Shown here: positions 9,101 through 18,102 of the stretch, piece after piece
How positions within the stretch are numbered: the stretch's first letter is position 1
Layout: the number at the start of each line of letters is the position of its first letter
Assembly: GCA_021151525.1 (NCBI GenBank)
Contig: JAGKXD010000003.1
Span: 1 to 64,000, forward strand
Source: Cellvibrionaceae bacterium
GTDB taxonomy: Bacteria > Pseudomonadota > Gammaproteobacteria > Pseudomonadales > Cellvibrionaceae
DNA: 64,000 nucleotides
Direction: 5' to 3'
The notes under the pieces: generated by a model
Database searches by the model: none
What the model saw: the letters and a program-made list of their open reading frames with translations, nothing else
Told to the model about the DNA's origin: nothing
Position numbers and translations under genes: made by a program

Positions 9101-10021
9101 TTAGGTGCGTGTTGATTTGAAAGCAATCAGCAAACCCGATGCGGCAACAATCAACATACCTAAAATACTTAAATGATCGGGCGTGCTATCGAAAATCAAC
9201 CAGCCTAAAAGAGCGGCCCACAAAAGTTGTAAGTAGTTGACCGGCGCGAGCAGCGATGCAGGTGCAAAGCGAAACGCAAAAGTGAACAGGTAATGCCCCA
9301 AGCCGCCGGATACACCCATCACCAAAAACAAAACCAGTTCCAAATTAGTCGGTGTTTTGTGTTCCCAAAACCACGGCAGCGCCAAACCAAAACAAATCGA
9401 GCCCACGAGTGCGGTGTAGAACAAAAGTGTGATTGTTTTTTCAGAGCTGGCTAAAACCCGCGATAAAATTTGATAGCTGGTGTTCGCCAGTACGCCGAGT
9501 AGCGCGAATAAAATTCCAAAGGTATCCAAGCCGCCACCGGGTCGCGCAATTAATAACACGCCCATAAAACCGCCAATGGCTGCAACCCAGCCCAAGGTTC
9601 CAATCCGCTCACCCAATAAAGGGCTCGCCAATAAAACCACTAACATAGGCGCAAGAAAATTGATCGCGGTAGTTTCTGCGAGTGGCATGCGTTGCAAGGC
9701 CAAGCCCACAAACAGCGATGCAAAACTGAGCGAAACCGCACGCACAATGACAAGCCCAGTGCGCTGGGTTTTAATCAGGCGATTGGAATGACGTGGCGCT
9801 AGTACAACAAACATTAAAAAGCATTGCGTGATGTAACGCATGGCAACCACAAAAGGGACATTGAAGTGATGAGCCAAGTATTTTGTGGACGAATCCATAC
9901 ATGCAAAAAGCAATAAACCGGATGCGGCGAGCAGAAAACCTTTAAATGCATGTTGCGGATGGGACGTATGTGTGACAGTGAAATGTTGGCTCGCGGGAGA
10001 ACTGCTCATTGGATGATCCAT
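9101..10021 (-). CDS. DMT-family (EamA) transporter
   Basis: This 306-residue membrane protein has about ten hydrophobic helices in two EamA halves, the drug/metabolite transporter architecture. The first half has FACMDSSTKYLAHHF and PLAETTAINFLAPMLVVLLA, a block typical of S-adenosylmethionine/RhaT-like EamA carriers (ExTAixFlaPl). The second half has ASLLAPVNYLQLLWAALLGW. The substrate cannot be assigned. Two nearby start codons (first and fifth residue) are possible; neither has a strong ribosome site. Confidence 0.8.
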   Translation of the reverse strand: MDHPMSSSPASQHFTVTHTSHPQHAFKGFLLAASGLLLFACMDSSTKYLAHHFNVPFVVAMRYITQCFLMFVVLAPRHSNRLIKTQRTGLVIVRAVSLSFASLFVGLALQRMPLAETTAINFLAPMLVVLLASPLLGERIGTLGWVAAIGGFMGVLLIARPGGGLDTFGILFALLGVLANTSYQILSRVLASSEKTITLLFYTALVGSICFGLALPWFWEHKTPTNLELVLFLVMGVSGGLGHYLFTFAFRFAPASLLAPVNYLQLLWAALLGWLIFDSTPDHLSILGMLIVAASGLLIAFKSTRT

Positions 10022-10169
10022 AATTGCGCCAAGGTTTCGCGAGCCAATAGATATTTGGGGCGAAGCGATCTATTAAACAAAACACGCACCCATAAATCAA
10101 ATGATTATTATGAAAAATATGATAAAAGTTGCGAGCATTTGGCTCGCAACCTAGACATTAAATAGCAAC

Positions 10170-10862
10170 CTAAGGCAAATCAAATACTAAGGCTTTTACG
10201 GGTTGATCCAGCGCTGTCAGTTGCAACTCATTGATGTCTGCGATTTTTGCGCCATCGCCGGGTTTTACAATTTGGTTTTCAATTTGTAATTCACCGTCAA
10301 TCACATGCACGTAATAGTGACGCTGTTCTGAAGCCGCCAATTTCACGTGCTGGTCGCTCGCTAAAATGAGTTGATACAAGCGCGCATCTTGCTTAATCAC
10401 CATGCTGCCGTCTTTTCCATCCGGGCTGGCAACCAGTGTTAAACCTTGTTGCTGGCCAAAATCTTTTTGCTGGTAACCGGGTGTTTGTCCGTAAACATTC
10501 GGTTGAATCCAAATTTGCAAAAAGTGCAGCTCTTTGGTGATGGACGGATTAAATTCGCTGTGGCGAATTCCACTGCCCGCCGACATCAACTGAAACTCAC
10601 CCGGTGGCAAAGTTGCCACATTGCCTTCGCTATCTTTGTGGGCAATTTCGCCCTTCAATACATAGCTAATAATTTCCATATCGCGGTGGCCGTGGGTTTG
10701 GAAACCGGCATCAGGCGCAACCCGGTCATCGTTAATCACGCGCAGCGCTGAAAAGCCCATATGTTGTTCGTCGTAATAGTTACCGAATGAAAATGTGTGT
10801 TGGCTTTTCAGCCAACCGAAGTCGGCGCTACCGCGTTGGTTACTGCGTCTGATACTGATCAT
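10170..10862 (-). CDS. Pirin family protein, YhhW-like (quercetin 2,3-dioxygenase type)
   Basis: This 230-residue bicupin of the pirin family is cytosolic. The metal-binding motif is visible as GFQTHGHRDMEIISYVLKG (histidines and glutamate around residues 57-63) together with SGIRHSEFN (His near 100). E. coli YhhW, the same type, oxidises quercetin in vitro, but the true role is not known. A GAGGT ribosome site precedes the ATG. The DoxX gene lies upstream on the same strand about 57 bases away, and both are divergent from a LysR-type regulator, an arrangement that suggests the regulator controls the pair. Confidence 0.85.
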   Translation of the reverse strand: MISIRRSNQRGSADFGWLKSQHTFSFGNYYDEQHMGFSALRVINDDRVAPDAGFQTHGHRDMEIISYVLKGEIAHKDSEGNVATLPPGEFQLMSAGSGIRHSEFNPSITKELHFLQIWIQPNVYGQTPGYQQKDFGQQQGLTLVASPDGKDGSMVIKQDARLYQLILASDQHVKLAASEQRHYYVHVIDGELQIENQIVKPGDGAKIADINELQLTALDQPVKALVFDLP

Positions 10863-10919
10863 AGGTCACCTCAATTTTGTAGACGGCGCTGTTCATTTTA
10901 GCGCCGCGATTTCCATGGT

Positions 10920-11354
10920 TTATTTGTTGGCAATAAGACTATCAACACTAGCACGACCGCCGCCGGAAACGAGTAAGGATACTGCAACCGCAAATAAGGC
11001 TAGCGCATATTCGTAACCGTTATTGGCCATAAACAAGCCGTTGTGGATATGTACGGAGAAAATCGCCACCAACATAGTGAAAGCGACTACCAATGCGGCT
11101 GGGCGAGTTAACAAACCCAATACCAGCAGAAGACCGCCAAAAAACTCTGCTGAGCCTGAAAGTGCTGCCATCAACACCCCTGGTTCAAGGCCGATAGAGA
11201 CCATCCACTTGCCGGTACCTTCAAGGCCGTAGCCGCCCAACCAGCCAAAAAGTTTTTGCGAGCCGTGCGCGGCTAGCGTAAGGCCTACAGGAATACGCAA
11301 AGCCAAAGGTGCAAAGCTGTTTTGGGTGGTGAGAATCTTGGTTAATTTGCTCAT
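10920..11354 (-). CDS. DoxX family membrane protein
   Basis: This 144-residue inner-membrane protein has four hydrophobic helices and the DoxX features ALRIPVGLTLAAHGSQKLFGWLGG and SGSAEFFGGLLLVLGLLTRPAALVVAFTM. DoxX proteins (E. coli YqjF-like) take part in redox or thiol-stress functions, with no single defined reaction. The gene is probably the first of a two-gene transcript with the pirin gene. GGAGT lies 6 bases before the ATG. The divergent LysR gene and the inverted repeat at 11501-11517 lie upstream. Confidence 0.85.
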   Translation of the reverse strand: MSKLTKILTTQNSFAPLALRIPVGLTLAAHGSQKLFGWLGGYGLEGTGKWMVSIGLEPGVLMAALSGSAEFFGGLLLVLGLLTRPAALVVAFTMLVAIFSVHIHNGLFMANNGYEYALALFAVAVSLLVSGGGRASVDSLIANK

Positions 11355-11500
11355 GATCTAACTCCGAAAATAGTGAAAGGTTTGGGTTCTGTTCGCGTTG
11401 GCGTTTTGAAATTCATTCGCCTGAATTCTCGTGCGCCTCACTTATTGATCACTTTAGGCTTGTACTGACTAACAAAAAAGCGGAAGATTTTGAGCTATTA

Positions 11501-11517
11501 GTTCAAATTTTTTGAAC
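11501..11517. promoter_or_regulatory. Inverted repeat, candidate LysR-type operator
   Basis: The 7-base arms GTTCAAA and TTTGAAC are perfect complements around a 3-base centre. The inner TCA...TGA fits the T-N11-A pattern of LysR-type boxes. It ends 19 bases before the lysR start and lies between the divergent doxX and lysR genes, so it could serve autoregulation and control of doxX-pirin. Binding is inferred. Confidence 0.5.
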
Positions 11518-11536
11518 AGTCGATGTTGAGGTAAAA

Positions 11537-12427
11537 ATGCAGCACCCCATTACCCTAGAAGCCTTGAGAGTGCTTGATGCCATTGACCGAAAAGGCAGTT
11601 TTGGTGCAGCGGCCGATGCCCTATTCAAAGTGCCATCCGCGCTTAGTTACACCATTCAAAAGCTAGAATCAGATCTTGAAATCAGTATTTTTGATCGTTC
11701 AAAGCAGCGTGCGCAGCTGACAACTGCCGGTAGGCTGTTGTTGGAACAGGGGCGGCAACTTCTGCAGGCCGCCAATGCGATTGAAGAGGCGGTGCAGCAG
11801 TTGGAGTCGGGGTGGGAAACGCAACTGCGTATCGCCAAAGATACGATTCTGCCGCTCGCACCCTTGCTCCAACAGGTCAATGCCTTCAACCAACTCGATA
11901 AGCGCGTGGCGATTACGCTCGCTGAAGAAGTACTTGGCGGGACTTGGGATGCACTTATCGCCGAGCGCTGCGACCTCGCCTTGGGCGCAAGCGGTGATTT
12001 ACCCAAAGGCGTGCTTGAGTACCGGGTGATGGGCGAAGTTGAATTCGTGTTTGCGGTAGCGCGTGAACATCCTTTGTGTTTGCATAAGGGCCCGGTAGAC
12101 GCCGCAGCCATTCGCGCATTCCCCACCATTGTCGCCGCCGATTCGTCGCTGACTGCACCGGGGCGATCATCCGGTTTATTGGAGAGCCGCCAAACGATTC
12201 GCGTCGCCAACGCTGCCGCAAAAATTCAGGCGCAAGTGATGGGCGTAGGTGTGGGATTCTTAGGGCGACATCTAATCAAAAATGAGTTGGCGAATGGTGA
12301 TTTAGTTGCGCTTGAATGCACGGTGCCGCGCCCGAAGATTCCCGTCTATATGGCGTGGCGCAAAGAAAATAAAGGTAAGGCTTTGGCGTGGTTTGTTGAA
12401 GCTTGTCTCGCCGCCGATTGGTTTTAA
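11537..12427 (+). CDS. LysR family transcriptional regulator
   Basis: This 296-residue regulator has an N-terminal winged helix-turn-helix (residues 3-62: LEALRVLDAIDRKGSFGAAADALFKVPSALSYTIQKLE) and a C-terminal periplasmic-binding-like effector domain (about 90-295). The helix-turn-helix is typical of LTTRs that control a divergent neighbour. GAGGT lies 4 bases before the ATG. It is transcribed away from doxX and the pirin gene, and the palindrome at 11501-11517 lies at its start, which fits autoregulation. The effector is unknown. Confidence 0.9.
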   Translation: MQHPITLEALRVLDAIDRKGSFGAAADALFKVPSALSYTIQKLESDLEISIFDRSKQRAQLTTAGRLLLEQGRQLLQAANAIEEAVQQLESGWETQLRIAKDTILPLAPLLQQVNAFNQLDKRVAITLAEEVLGGTWDALIAERCDLALGASGDLPKGVLEYRVMGEVEFVFAVAREHPLCLHKGPVDAAAIRAFPTIVAADSSLTAPGRSSGLLESRQTIRVANAAAKIQAQVMGVGVGFLGRHLIKNELANGDLVALECTVPRPKIPVYMAWRKENKGKALAWFVEACLAADWF

Positions 12428-12511
12428 CATGTGTTAGTGATAGACCTATTCTCGTGTTAGTTGCGAAAGAGTTTTCAAAGTAAACATAAACTTTTTAACA
12501 GGGAGAAAATG

Positions 12512-13816
12512 ATGAAACACCTTATAGCCGCACTTCTATTTTCATGGCTGAGTTGCACAGCCTTAGCCACCGAATATCTCACCCCCTCTGATCGCGTGTT
12601 GAATTCACTTCAAGTGCGCGCATCGCCCGATGCAAACAGTGCTGTGCTTGGCCAACTTAATGTTGGCGACGAATTAGAATATTTGGGTTCAATTCCTTAT
12701 TGGCACAAAGTCAGGTTTAGCCCGCGTAAAATTGGCTACGTTAGCAAAGCTTGGTCAGAAATTATTGATCACGAATTAACAGATAAAGTTGACACCAGTT
12801 TAGTTGATAGCAACTTTAAAAATTTTTATGTAGATGTTGTCGATGTGGGAACAGGTTTGGCCATGTGGATTCACAATGATAATTTCAACGTGATTTACGA
12901 CGGTGGCACCCAAGATGACGGCGCACGCTTTCCCAACAATCGCTTAATTAATTTTATTCAATATCACCAGCCCAATTTAAAACGTATTGACCACTTAATT
13001 GTGAGTCATCCCCATAAGGACCATATAAGTTTGCTGCCCGATGTATTGAATAATTTTCACGTAAACAATGTGTGGGATTCAGGCGCTGATTACGATTCGT
13101 GTATTTATGCAGAGTTTTTATCGGCAGTGAAAAAATCAGATGCGGAGTATCACACGGCCACCAATAACTTTGGCGTTAAAAATATCTCTATGAATCTTGG
13201 CTCCAGCTGTCAATTTCCAAGTGCGATTAAATTGAATTATGGCAGCCGTATTAATACCGAAGAAAAAATTATGCTAGATAAAAATATCAGCATTCAATTT
13301 TTATATGCGACAGCAGAACATCGCGATGATGTGAATGAAAACAGTTTGGTGGTTAAATTAGTGGTTGGCAAAAATACATTTTTATTGATGGGCGATGCTG
13401 AAGGCGGCGCTCGTTCAAAATGGTTGGCCAATGCAGCACCGGAAAAAAATACCATTGAGGCAGATTTGTTGGAATGTTGCAAAGCCGATTTGAAAGCAGA
13501 TGTATTAATTGCGGGGCACCACGGTAGCACCACATCATCACGCCGCTTATTTTTGGATGCGGTTGGTGCACATTATTTCGCAATTTCATCGGGCCCGTTT
13601 AAATACAGCGGCGTAACACTGCCCGATCAAGAAATTGTGACTGAATTAAGTAAACGCGGCCAATTGTTCAGCACCACAAAAGACGATGCAGCCTGTTTAA
13701 CCAATGCGGCAAAAATAGGAACCGATGCGGACAATACCGTAGGGGGTTGTAGTAACGTGAGATTTATTATTGGGCATTCTGGTGTGGTAGGAGATTTTTA
13801 CGCTCCACACGAATAG
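12512..13816 (+). CDS. Secreted SH3 plus metallo-beta-lactamase-fold hydrolase (ComEC C-terminal-like)
   Basis: This 434-residue protein has a signal peptide (MKHLIAALLFSWLSCTALATE), a bacterial SH3 domain (about residues 25-80: LQVRASPDANSAVLGQLNVGDELEYLG, then GYVSKAW), and a metallo-beta-lactamase-fold domain. Metal ligands are visible in SHPHKDHISLL (HxHxDH), LLMGDAEGG and AGHHGSTTSS, the arrangement of ComEC/Rec2-like hydrolases, in which this fold probably degrades DNA or a phosphodiester. No ComEC channel helices are present, so it is a free periplasmic or secreted enzyme. The ATG at 12512 follows GGGAG with normal spacing; the Met codon three bases earlier is too close. Cysteines such as CIYAEF and ECCKADL suggest disulfides. 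Substrate is unknown. It is convergent with coaD. Confidence 0.75.
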   Translation: MKHLIAALLFSWLSCTALATEYLTPSDRVLNSLQVRASPDANSAVLGQLNVGDELEYLGSIPYWHKVRFSPRKIGYVSKAWSEIIDHELTDKVDTSLVDSNFKNFYVDVVDVGTGLAMWIHNDNFNVIYDGGTQDDGARFPNNRLINFIQYHQPNLKRIDHLIVSHPHKDHISLLPDVLNNFHVNNVWDSGADYDSCIYAEFLSAVKKSDAEYHTATNNFGVKNISMNLGSSCQFPSAIKLNYGSRINTEEKIMLDKNISIQFLYATAEHRDDVNENSLVVKLVVGKNTFLLMGDAEGGARSKWLANAAPEKNTIEADLLECCKADLKADVLIAGHHGSTTSSRRLFLDAVGAHYFAISSGPFKYSGVTLPDQEIVTELSKRGQLFSTTKDDAACLTNAAKIGTDADNTVGGCSNVRFIIGHSGVVGDFYAPHE

Positions 13817-13836
13817 GTAAATCACAAGGCGTTGAT

Positions 13837-13864
13837 TGCGGGCATTGAATATTGAATGCCCGCA
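13837..13864. terminator. Hairpin between convergent genes, possible terminator
   Basis: Ten-base perfect arms (tgcgggcatt / aatgcccgca) flank an 8-base loop between the metallo-beta-lactamase-fold gene and coaD. No T-tract follows on either strand, so intrinsic termination is uncertain. Confidence 0.4.
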
Positions 13865-13905
13865 GTCATATCATGGTTTTGCGTGATTAGCAGATTGAAT
13901 GACGC

Positions 13906-14385
13906 TTAACGATTAAATTTTTTGTGTAATGCCGCTTCAACAGGTTTTGCAACAAACTGACTGACATCGCCACCCAAAAAGGCAATTTCGCGAACAATGG
14001 ACGACGAAATATAAGAGAGATGTTCCGCAGGCGTTAAAAACAAACTTTCCATAGTGGGCGCCAAGGCGCGGTTCATATTTGCCAATTGGAATTCGTATTC
14101 AAAATCCGATACTGCGCGCAAACCACGCAATACAGCTTGTGCTTGTTGCTGACGAACAAATTCCACCAACAAAATATCAAAACCACAGACTTCCACGTTG
14201 GGCAAATGCGCCAAGGTCTCTTGCGCTAAAGCAACGCGCTCTTCCAACGTAAACAAGGGATTTTTACGGTTGCTAGCGGCCACGGCAACCACAACCCGAT
14301 CAAATAAGCGGCAGGCGCGCTCTACCAAATCTATATGACCGTTGGTAATGGGGTCAAATGTACCGGGATAAACCACTTTGCGCAT
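13906..14385 (-). CDS. coaD: Phosphopantetheine adenylyltransferase
   Basis: This 159-residue cytosolic enzyme makes dephospho-CoA from 4'-phosphopantetheine and ATP, the fourth step of CoA synthesis. The nucleotidyltransferase motif PGTFDPITNGH (with the TxGH catalytic block), the RGLRAVSDFEYE segment and the ISSSIVRE signature are all present, and the length is normal for CoaD. The ATG at 14385 begins MRKVVYPGTF; a longer upstream open frame has no support. AGAGA lies before the start. The companion gene coaBC lies near the far end of the window. Confidence 0.96.
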   Translation of the reverse strand: MRKVVYPGTFDPITNGHIDLVERACRLFDRVVVAVAASNRKNPLFTLEERVALAQETLAHLPNVEVCGFDILLVEFVRQQQAQAVLRGLRAVSDFEYEFQLANMNRALAPTMESLFLTPAEHLSYISSSIVREIAFLGGDVSQFVAKPVEAALHKKFNR

Positions 14386-14858
14386 GGGAATTTCTCTCGA
14401 GAGCTTATTGTGGGCGGCATAGTAAACAATTTGTACCTGAAGTACAAAAAGCAACACCATTAAGGCTCACAAAGTATAGGCGGCTTTCGTCTAGTGGGTG
14501 GGCGATCAGGCCTGTGTAGCCATCAAATTTGGCAAGACCTGTTTGGCGGTTAGTTGCTGAAGTCGGCTTTTAGCTAAATCGAATTAAAATAAATTTTTAA
14601 GCGCTAATTGATAAGAGTTTTTTGTTATTTCTATTGCATTCTCGAATTAAACACTTATTGATCTGAATGATGAAAAACCTATTCCAAAATGGTTTTTTGA
14701 GGCTGTGAGCCACGTCACCTTTTCTTTTTTTGCAAAATCCAACTTCTTCTACAATGAAGAGACTTGTTATGAGTAATTTTCTCTTTATTCGGTAAATTTA
14801 ATAATTGTGCGCCCTAACTGATTTTCAGTCATAAGCGTGTAATTTGTGGAGGATAGCA
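14386..14858. other. Intergenic region upstream of the serine-rich protein gene
   Basis: No gene is visible in these 473 bases, apart from coaD's upstream frame. The region is A+T-rich and holds a CRP-type site (14704-14719). The GGAGGA ribosome site just before 14859 is strong. The divergent coaD promoter is presumably also here. Confidence 0.5.
14704..14719. promoter_or_regulatory. CRP/Vfr-type site upstream of the serine-rich FN3 gene
   Basis: TGTGA, six bases, then TCACC: nine of the ten conserved half-site bases of the CRP consensus TGTGA-N6-TCACA. It lies about 140 bases upstream of the GTG start at 14859, on the side divergent from coaD. Activity is inferred. Confidence 0.5.
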
Positions 14859-16271
14859 GTGAACAAATCAACCTCAACTCGTCTTGGTCAAATTCTTTTA
14901 GATAAAGGGTTGGTAACTGCTGAGCAGTTAGAAATTGCCATCAAAGAGCAGCAAAAGCGTCGTCAGTTGCTTGATCCTTTTGATGAGAACTTGGGCGTAA
15001 ATTCATCCTTAGGTGAAATCTTAATTGAATTGGGTTTTATCGATCGCCTGCAATTGAAACGTGGCCTTAACTGGCAAATGATGTTGCGCAAAATGGCAAT
15101 CGTCATGTCTTTCTGCGCGCCTCTGATGACCGTGAGCTATGGGGCTGCCGCAGGGACTAATGCGCGCCCAGCCTTTACGACCGAAACAAGTGCATCAAGC
15201 GTTGCTCCAAAAGCTACGCCTGCGTTTACAAAAACGTCCAGTAGTTCTTCGTCGATTGCATCGTCTTCGCGTTCGCGGGCGAGTAGTCTGAGATCTTCCA
15301 GTAGTAGTTCATCGGCAACGAGTTCAATCCTTAGCAGCATTGGAAAATCATCGGCATCATCGAATGCGTTCGCCGCGGTTGATACAGCGGTACCGAGTGC
15401 GCCAGAAAAAATCACGGTTATGTTGGCGGAGAGTAGTCGGGTATTTCTTGCTTGGACTGCTGCCACCGATAATGTTGGGGTAATGCGTTATAAAATCTAT
15501 CGCGATCAAGTAGAGATAGATGTTGTGAGTGGCCTTGAAAATTCCTATGTTGATTTTAATGTTGCGGCAGAAAAAAGCTATTTGTACGGCATTAGTGCGG
15601 GCGATGAGGCAGGTAATTGGTCGCCTATCAAATCTGTTTTTGTGAAAACGGCGGCTGCGCCACCAGGTCAGGAAATTAAAAGTTCATCGTCGTCATCAAA
15701 AGTGAGTTCAATCGCCTCTTCAGCTAGTAGCATCATCTCCTCGGCCAGTAGCGCTGCAAGCGTTTCATCGGTAGCAAGCTCGGCGAATTCTTCGGCATTG
15801 CCAAACTCTAGTGCGGCCAGTGTTTCGTCGCGGTCTTCCGCGGTATCCAGTACCTCTGTATCAGCACCTGCAAGCTCAGTAGGTTCTTCGTCATCAGCCG
15901 CTAATTCCAGTGTTGCAAGTCTTTCGTCGTCAAGCCGTTCTTTGGCATCGTCTTCCAGTCGCTCTTCCGCTGCCAGTAGCTCAAGCCTAAGTGCTAACCC
16001 TAATGGATCTGCCGTTTCCGGCCCCGTAAGTTTTAGCTGGCTTGCACCAGATCTAAGGGAAAATGGTATCGCTTTAGATATCACGGAAATAGGCGGATAC
16101 GAGTTCCGCTATCGTAAATCAACGGACAATATTTACACCTACGTGACCATCAATGATGCGTGGACGAATTACTACAATTTTTCTTGGTTGGAAGGCACCT
16201 ACATTTTCCAAATTGCCGCTTTCGACAAAAACGGCCTCTACAGCAATTTTGTGGATTTAGCGCCGCATTAA
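14859..16271 (+). CDS. GspE-N-like domain, poly-serine linkers and fibronectin type III domains
   Basis: This 470-residue protein starts at GTG 14859, set by GGAGGA 5 bases upstream. Residues 8-75 (LGQILLDKGLVTAEQLEIA, then LGEILIELGFIDRLQL) look like the N-terminal domain of type II secretion/pilus ATPases (GspE-N/MshEN), here without an ATPase. A hydrophobic segment follows (about 78-97), then a Ser-rich stretch, a fibronectin type III-like domain (about 180-262: ITVMLAESSRVFLAWTAATDN...VGVMRY), a long Ser/Ala linker (about 275-385), and a final FN3-like region ending at FVDLAPH. Poly-serine linkers are common in secreted carbohydrate enzymes of Cellvibrio, but no catalytic module is seen. 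The N-terminal half is probably cytoplasmic and the rest outside the inner membrane. Function unknown. Domain calls are by eye. Confidence 0.7.
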   Translation: MNKSTSTRLGQILLDKGLVTAEQLEIAIKEQQKRRQLLDPFDENLGVNSSLGEILIELGFIDRLQLKRGLNWQMMLRKMAIVMSFCAPLMTVSYGAAAGTNARPAFTTETSASSVAPKATPAFTKTSSSSSSIASSSRSRASSLRSSSSSSSATSSILSSIGKSSASSNAFAAVDTAVPSAPEKITVMLAESSRVFLAWTAATDNVGVMRYKIYRDQVEIDVVSGLENSYVDFNVAAEKSYLYGISAGDEAGNWSPIKSVFVKTAAAPPGQEIKSSSSSSKVSSIASSASSIISSASSAASVSSVASSANSSALPNSSAASVSSRSSAVSSTSVSAPASSVGSSSSAANSSVASLSSSSRSLASSSSRSSAASSSSLSANPNGSAVSGPVSFSWLAPDLRENGIALDITEIGGYEFRYRKSTDNIYTYVTINDAWTNYYNFSWLEGTYIFQIAAFDKNGLYSNFVDLAPH

Positions 16272-16274
16272 GCC

Positions 16275-16868
16275 CTAAGATTGCTCGCGATAAAACAGCC
16301 GGTAGCTCACCGCGCCGGCGTGTTTATCGCGGTGCAGTTGCCAGTTGATGGGCGGCGCGTACTGATCGTCGCGGCCTGATTCGATATAAATAGTCGCGTT
16401 ATCCGCTAACCAATTTCCCGCCTCTAAAGCCTCGATCACTGCCTGCCAGAGTTTTAACTGAAATGGCGGATCGATAAAAATGATGTGATAGGGTTCGTCC
16501 GAATTGCCCTTGCGCAACAACTCCATAATATCGGCGTTGAGAATGCGACCAGTTTCGTCTTTGAGTATTGCAAGATTAGCTTTGAGTTGTGCTGCCGCTT
16601 TGCTATCGCGTTCAACCATCACACTCGCCGCTGCGCCGCGCGACAAGGCTTCAATGCCCAGCGCGCCGGAACCGGCAAACAAATCCAAACAGCGTGCGCC
16701 TTGAATCTCTGGTGCCAACCAATTGAACAAGGTTTCGCGAATACGGTCGCCCGTGGGGCGCAGGCCTTCCACATCGGGAAACGCCAGCTTGCGGCCACGC
16801 CAAAGGCCGCCAATGATGCGAAGTTGATTGTTTGCAGAGGTCTTAGGCGATGGTCGCGCAGATTTCAA
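16275..16868 (-). CDS. rsmD: 16S rRNA (guanine966-N2)-methyltransferase
   Basis: This 197-residue class I methyltransferase makes m2G966 in 16S rRNA. Motif I is LDLFAGSGALGIEALSRGA, the acidic SAM contact is in VMVERDSKAA, and the catalytic (N/D)PP(F/Y) motif is DPPFQ within IIFIDPPFQ. The N-terminal block IIGGLWRGRKL and RPTGDRIRETLFNWL are typical of RsmD. It is divergent from ftsY, the usual neighbour in gammaproteobacteria. Its stop lies 3 bases from the convergent serine-rich gene. Confidence 0.95.
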   Translation of the reverse strand: MKSARPSPKTSANNQLRIIGGLWRGRKLAFPDVEGLRPTGDRIRETLFNWLAPEIQGARCLDLFAGSGALGIEALSRGAAASVMVERDSKAAAQLKANLAILKDETGRILNADIMELLRKGNSDEPYHIIFIDPPFQLKLWQAVIEALEAGNWLADNATIYIESGRDDQYAPPINWQLHRDKHAGAVSYRLFYREQS

Positions 16869-16977
16869 GGCTTAAATTCCAAATCTTAAAATAGCAGTGT
16901 GGGTATTTAATGATAGGATAACGGTTTTTACAGCTCCCCGTTCTGTTAATCCAGAATTATTGAAGAATCTGCAACCT

Positions 16978-18057
16978 ATGTTTTCCAAGTTTTTTAAGAA
17001 GTCCGAGCCCAAAGCCGATGAAACACCGGCGGTAGAAGCCCCTATTGCGGCCACCGCGCCCGAGTCAGTACCAACGCCTAGCTCTACAAGTGTGCCCACA
17101 GAAGCTCCCGCGAAGCTCGGCTTTTTTGCGCGTATCAAACAAGGCTTGAGCCGTACCAGCAGCAATTTTGCGCAGGGTTTGGGCAATTTGATTCTCGGCC
17201 GCAAAACTATCGACGATGATTTGTTTGAAGAGCTTGAGTCACAACTGCTGGTTGCTGATGTCGGTTTGGACGCAACTACCGAGATCATCAACAACCTCAC
17301 CCAAGCTGTCGCCCGCAAACAACTGGCTGACGGCGATGCCCTCTATGCCGCCCTGCGCGAGCAACTCGCGATTTTGTTGCGTCCCGTTGAAAAGCCCTTG
17401 GTGGTTGAAAGCCGTGTTGTTGAAGGTGTTAAAAAGCCCTATGTGATTTTGGTGGTGGGCGTAAATGGCGTGGGTAAAACTACGACTATCGGCAAGCTGG
17501 CTAAGCGTCTGCAAGGCGAGGGTAAAAAGGTTATTTTGGCTGCAGGCGATACCTTCCGAGCGGCTGCTGTTGAGCAGTTGCAAGTGTGGGGCGAGCGCAA
17601 CAAGGTTCCGGTGATCGCCCAGCACACAGGGGCAGATTCCGCCTCGGTTATTTACGATGCCCTGCAAGCAGCGCAAGCGCGCGGTTTGGATGTATTGATT
17701 GCCGATACTGCTGGCCGTTTACACAACAAAGATCACCTGATGGATGAACTCGCCAAAGTGAAACGAGTCTTGGCTAAGCTGGATGCTGGCGCGCCTGACG
17801 AAGTGCTCTTAGTTTTGGATGCAGGCACAGGCCAGAATGCAGTTAACCAAGCGCAACAATTTATCGAAGCCGCTGGGGTGACCGGATTGGCGCTCACCAA
17901 GCTCGATGGCACTGCTAAAGGCGGTGTGATTTTCGCGCTGAGCAAGAAATTTGGTTTACCGGTGCGTTTTATCGGTGTGGGTGAAGGTATAGATGATTTG
18001 CAGCCTTTCGCCGCCGACGCCTTTATTGAAGCGCTGTTCACTACTCAAGAAGCTTAA
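16978..18057 (+). CDS. ftsY: Signal recognition particle receptor FtsY
   Basis: This 359-residue GTPase docks the SRP-ribosome complex at the inner membrane. It has an N-terminal acidic A region (MFSKFFKKSE, then Glu/Ala/Pro-rich), an N domain (about 55-140), and a G domain with GVNGVGKTTTIGKLA (G1), DTAGRLHN (G3) and TKLDGTAKGG (G4/G5). The start at 16978 is the Met that gives the family N-terminus; an upstream GTG in the same frame has no support. The ribosome site is weak. The gene leads ftsE-ftsX-rpoH. Confidence 0.95.
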   Translation: MFSKFFKKSEPKADETPAVEAPIAATAPESVPTPSSTSVPTEAPAKLGFFARIKQGLSRTSSNFAQGLGNLILGRKTIDDDLFEELESQLLVADVGLDATTEIINNLTQAVARKQLADGDALYAALREQLAILLRPVEKPLVVESRVVEGVKKPYVILVVGVNGVGKTTTIGKLAKRLQGEGKKVILAAGDTFRAAAVEQLQVWGERNKVPVIAQHTGADSASVIYDALQAAQARGLDVLIADTAGRLHNKDHLMDELAKVKRVLAKLDAGAPDEVLLVLDAGTGQNAVNQAQQFIEAAGVTGLALTKLDGTAKGGVIFALSKKFGLPVRFIGVGEGIDDLQPFAADAFIEALFTTQEA

Positions 18058-18102
18058 TTTTTTAAAAAAGCTTAATTAATAAAACACATTCAAGGAGCCT
18101 GC

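Noticed and set aside
9950..10165. 71-residue frame antisense to the start of the DMT transporter gene and beyond
   Set aside because: It is a shadow frame with no ribosome site or similarity.
15137..16084. Acidic Leu/Asp/Glu-rich frames antisense to the serine-rich gene
   Set aside because: They are the complement of poly-serine codons and have no support as genes.
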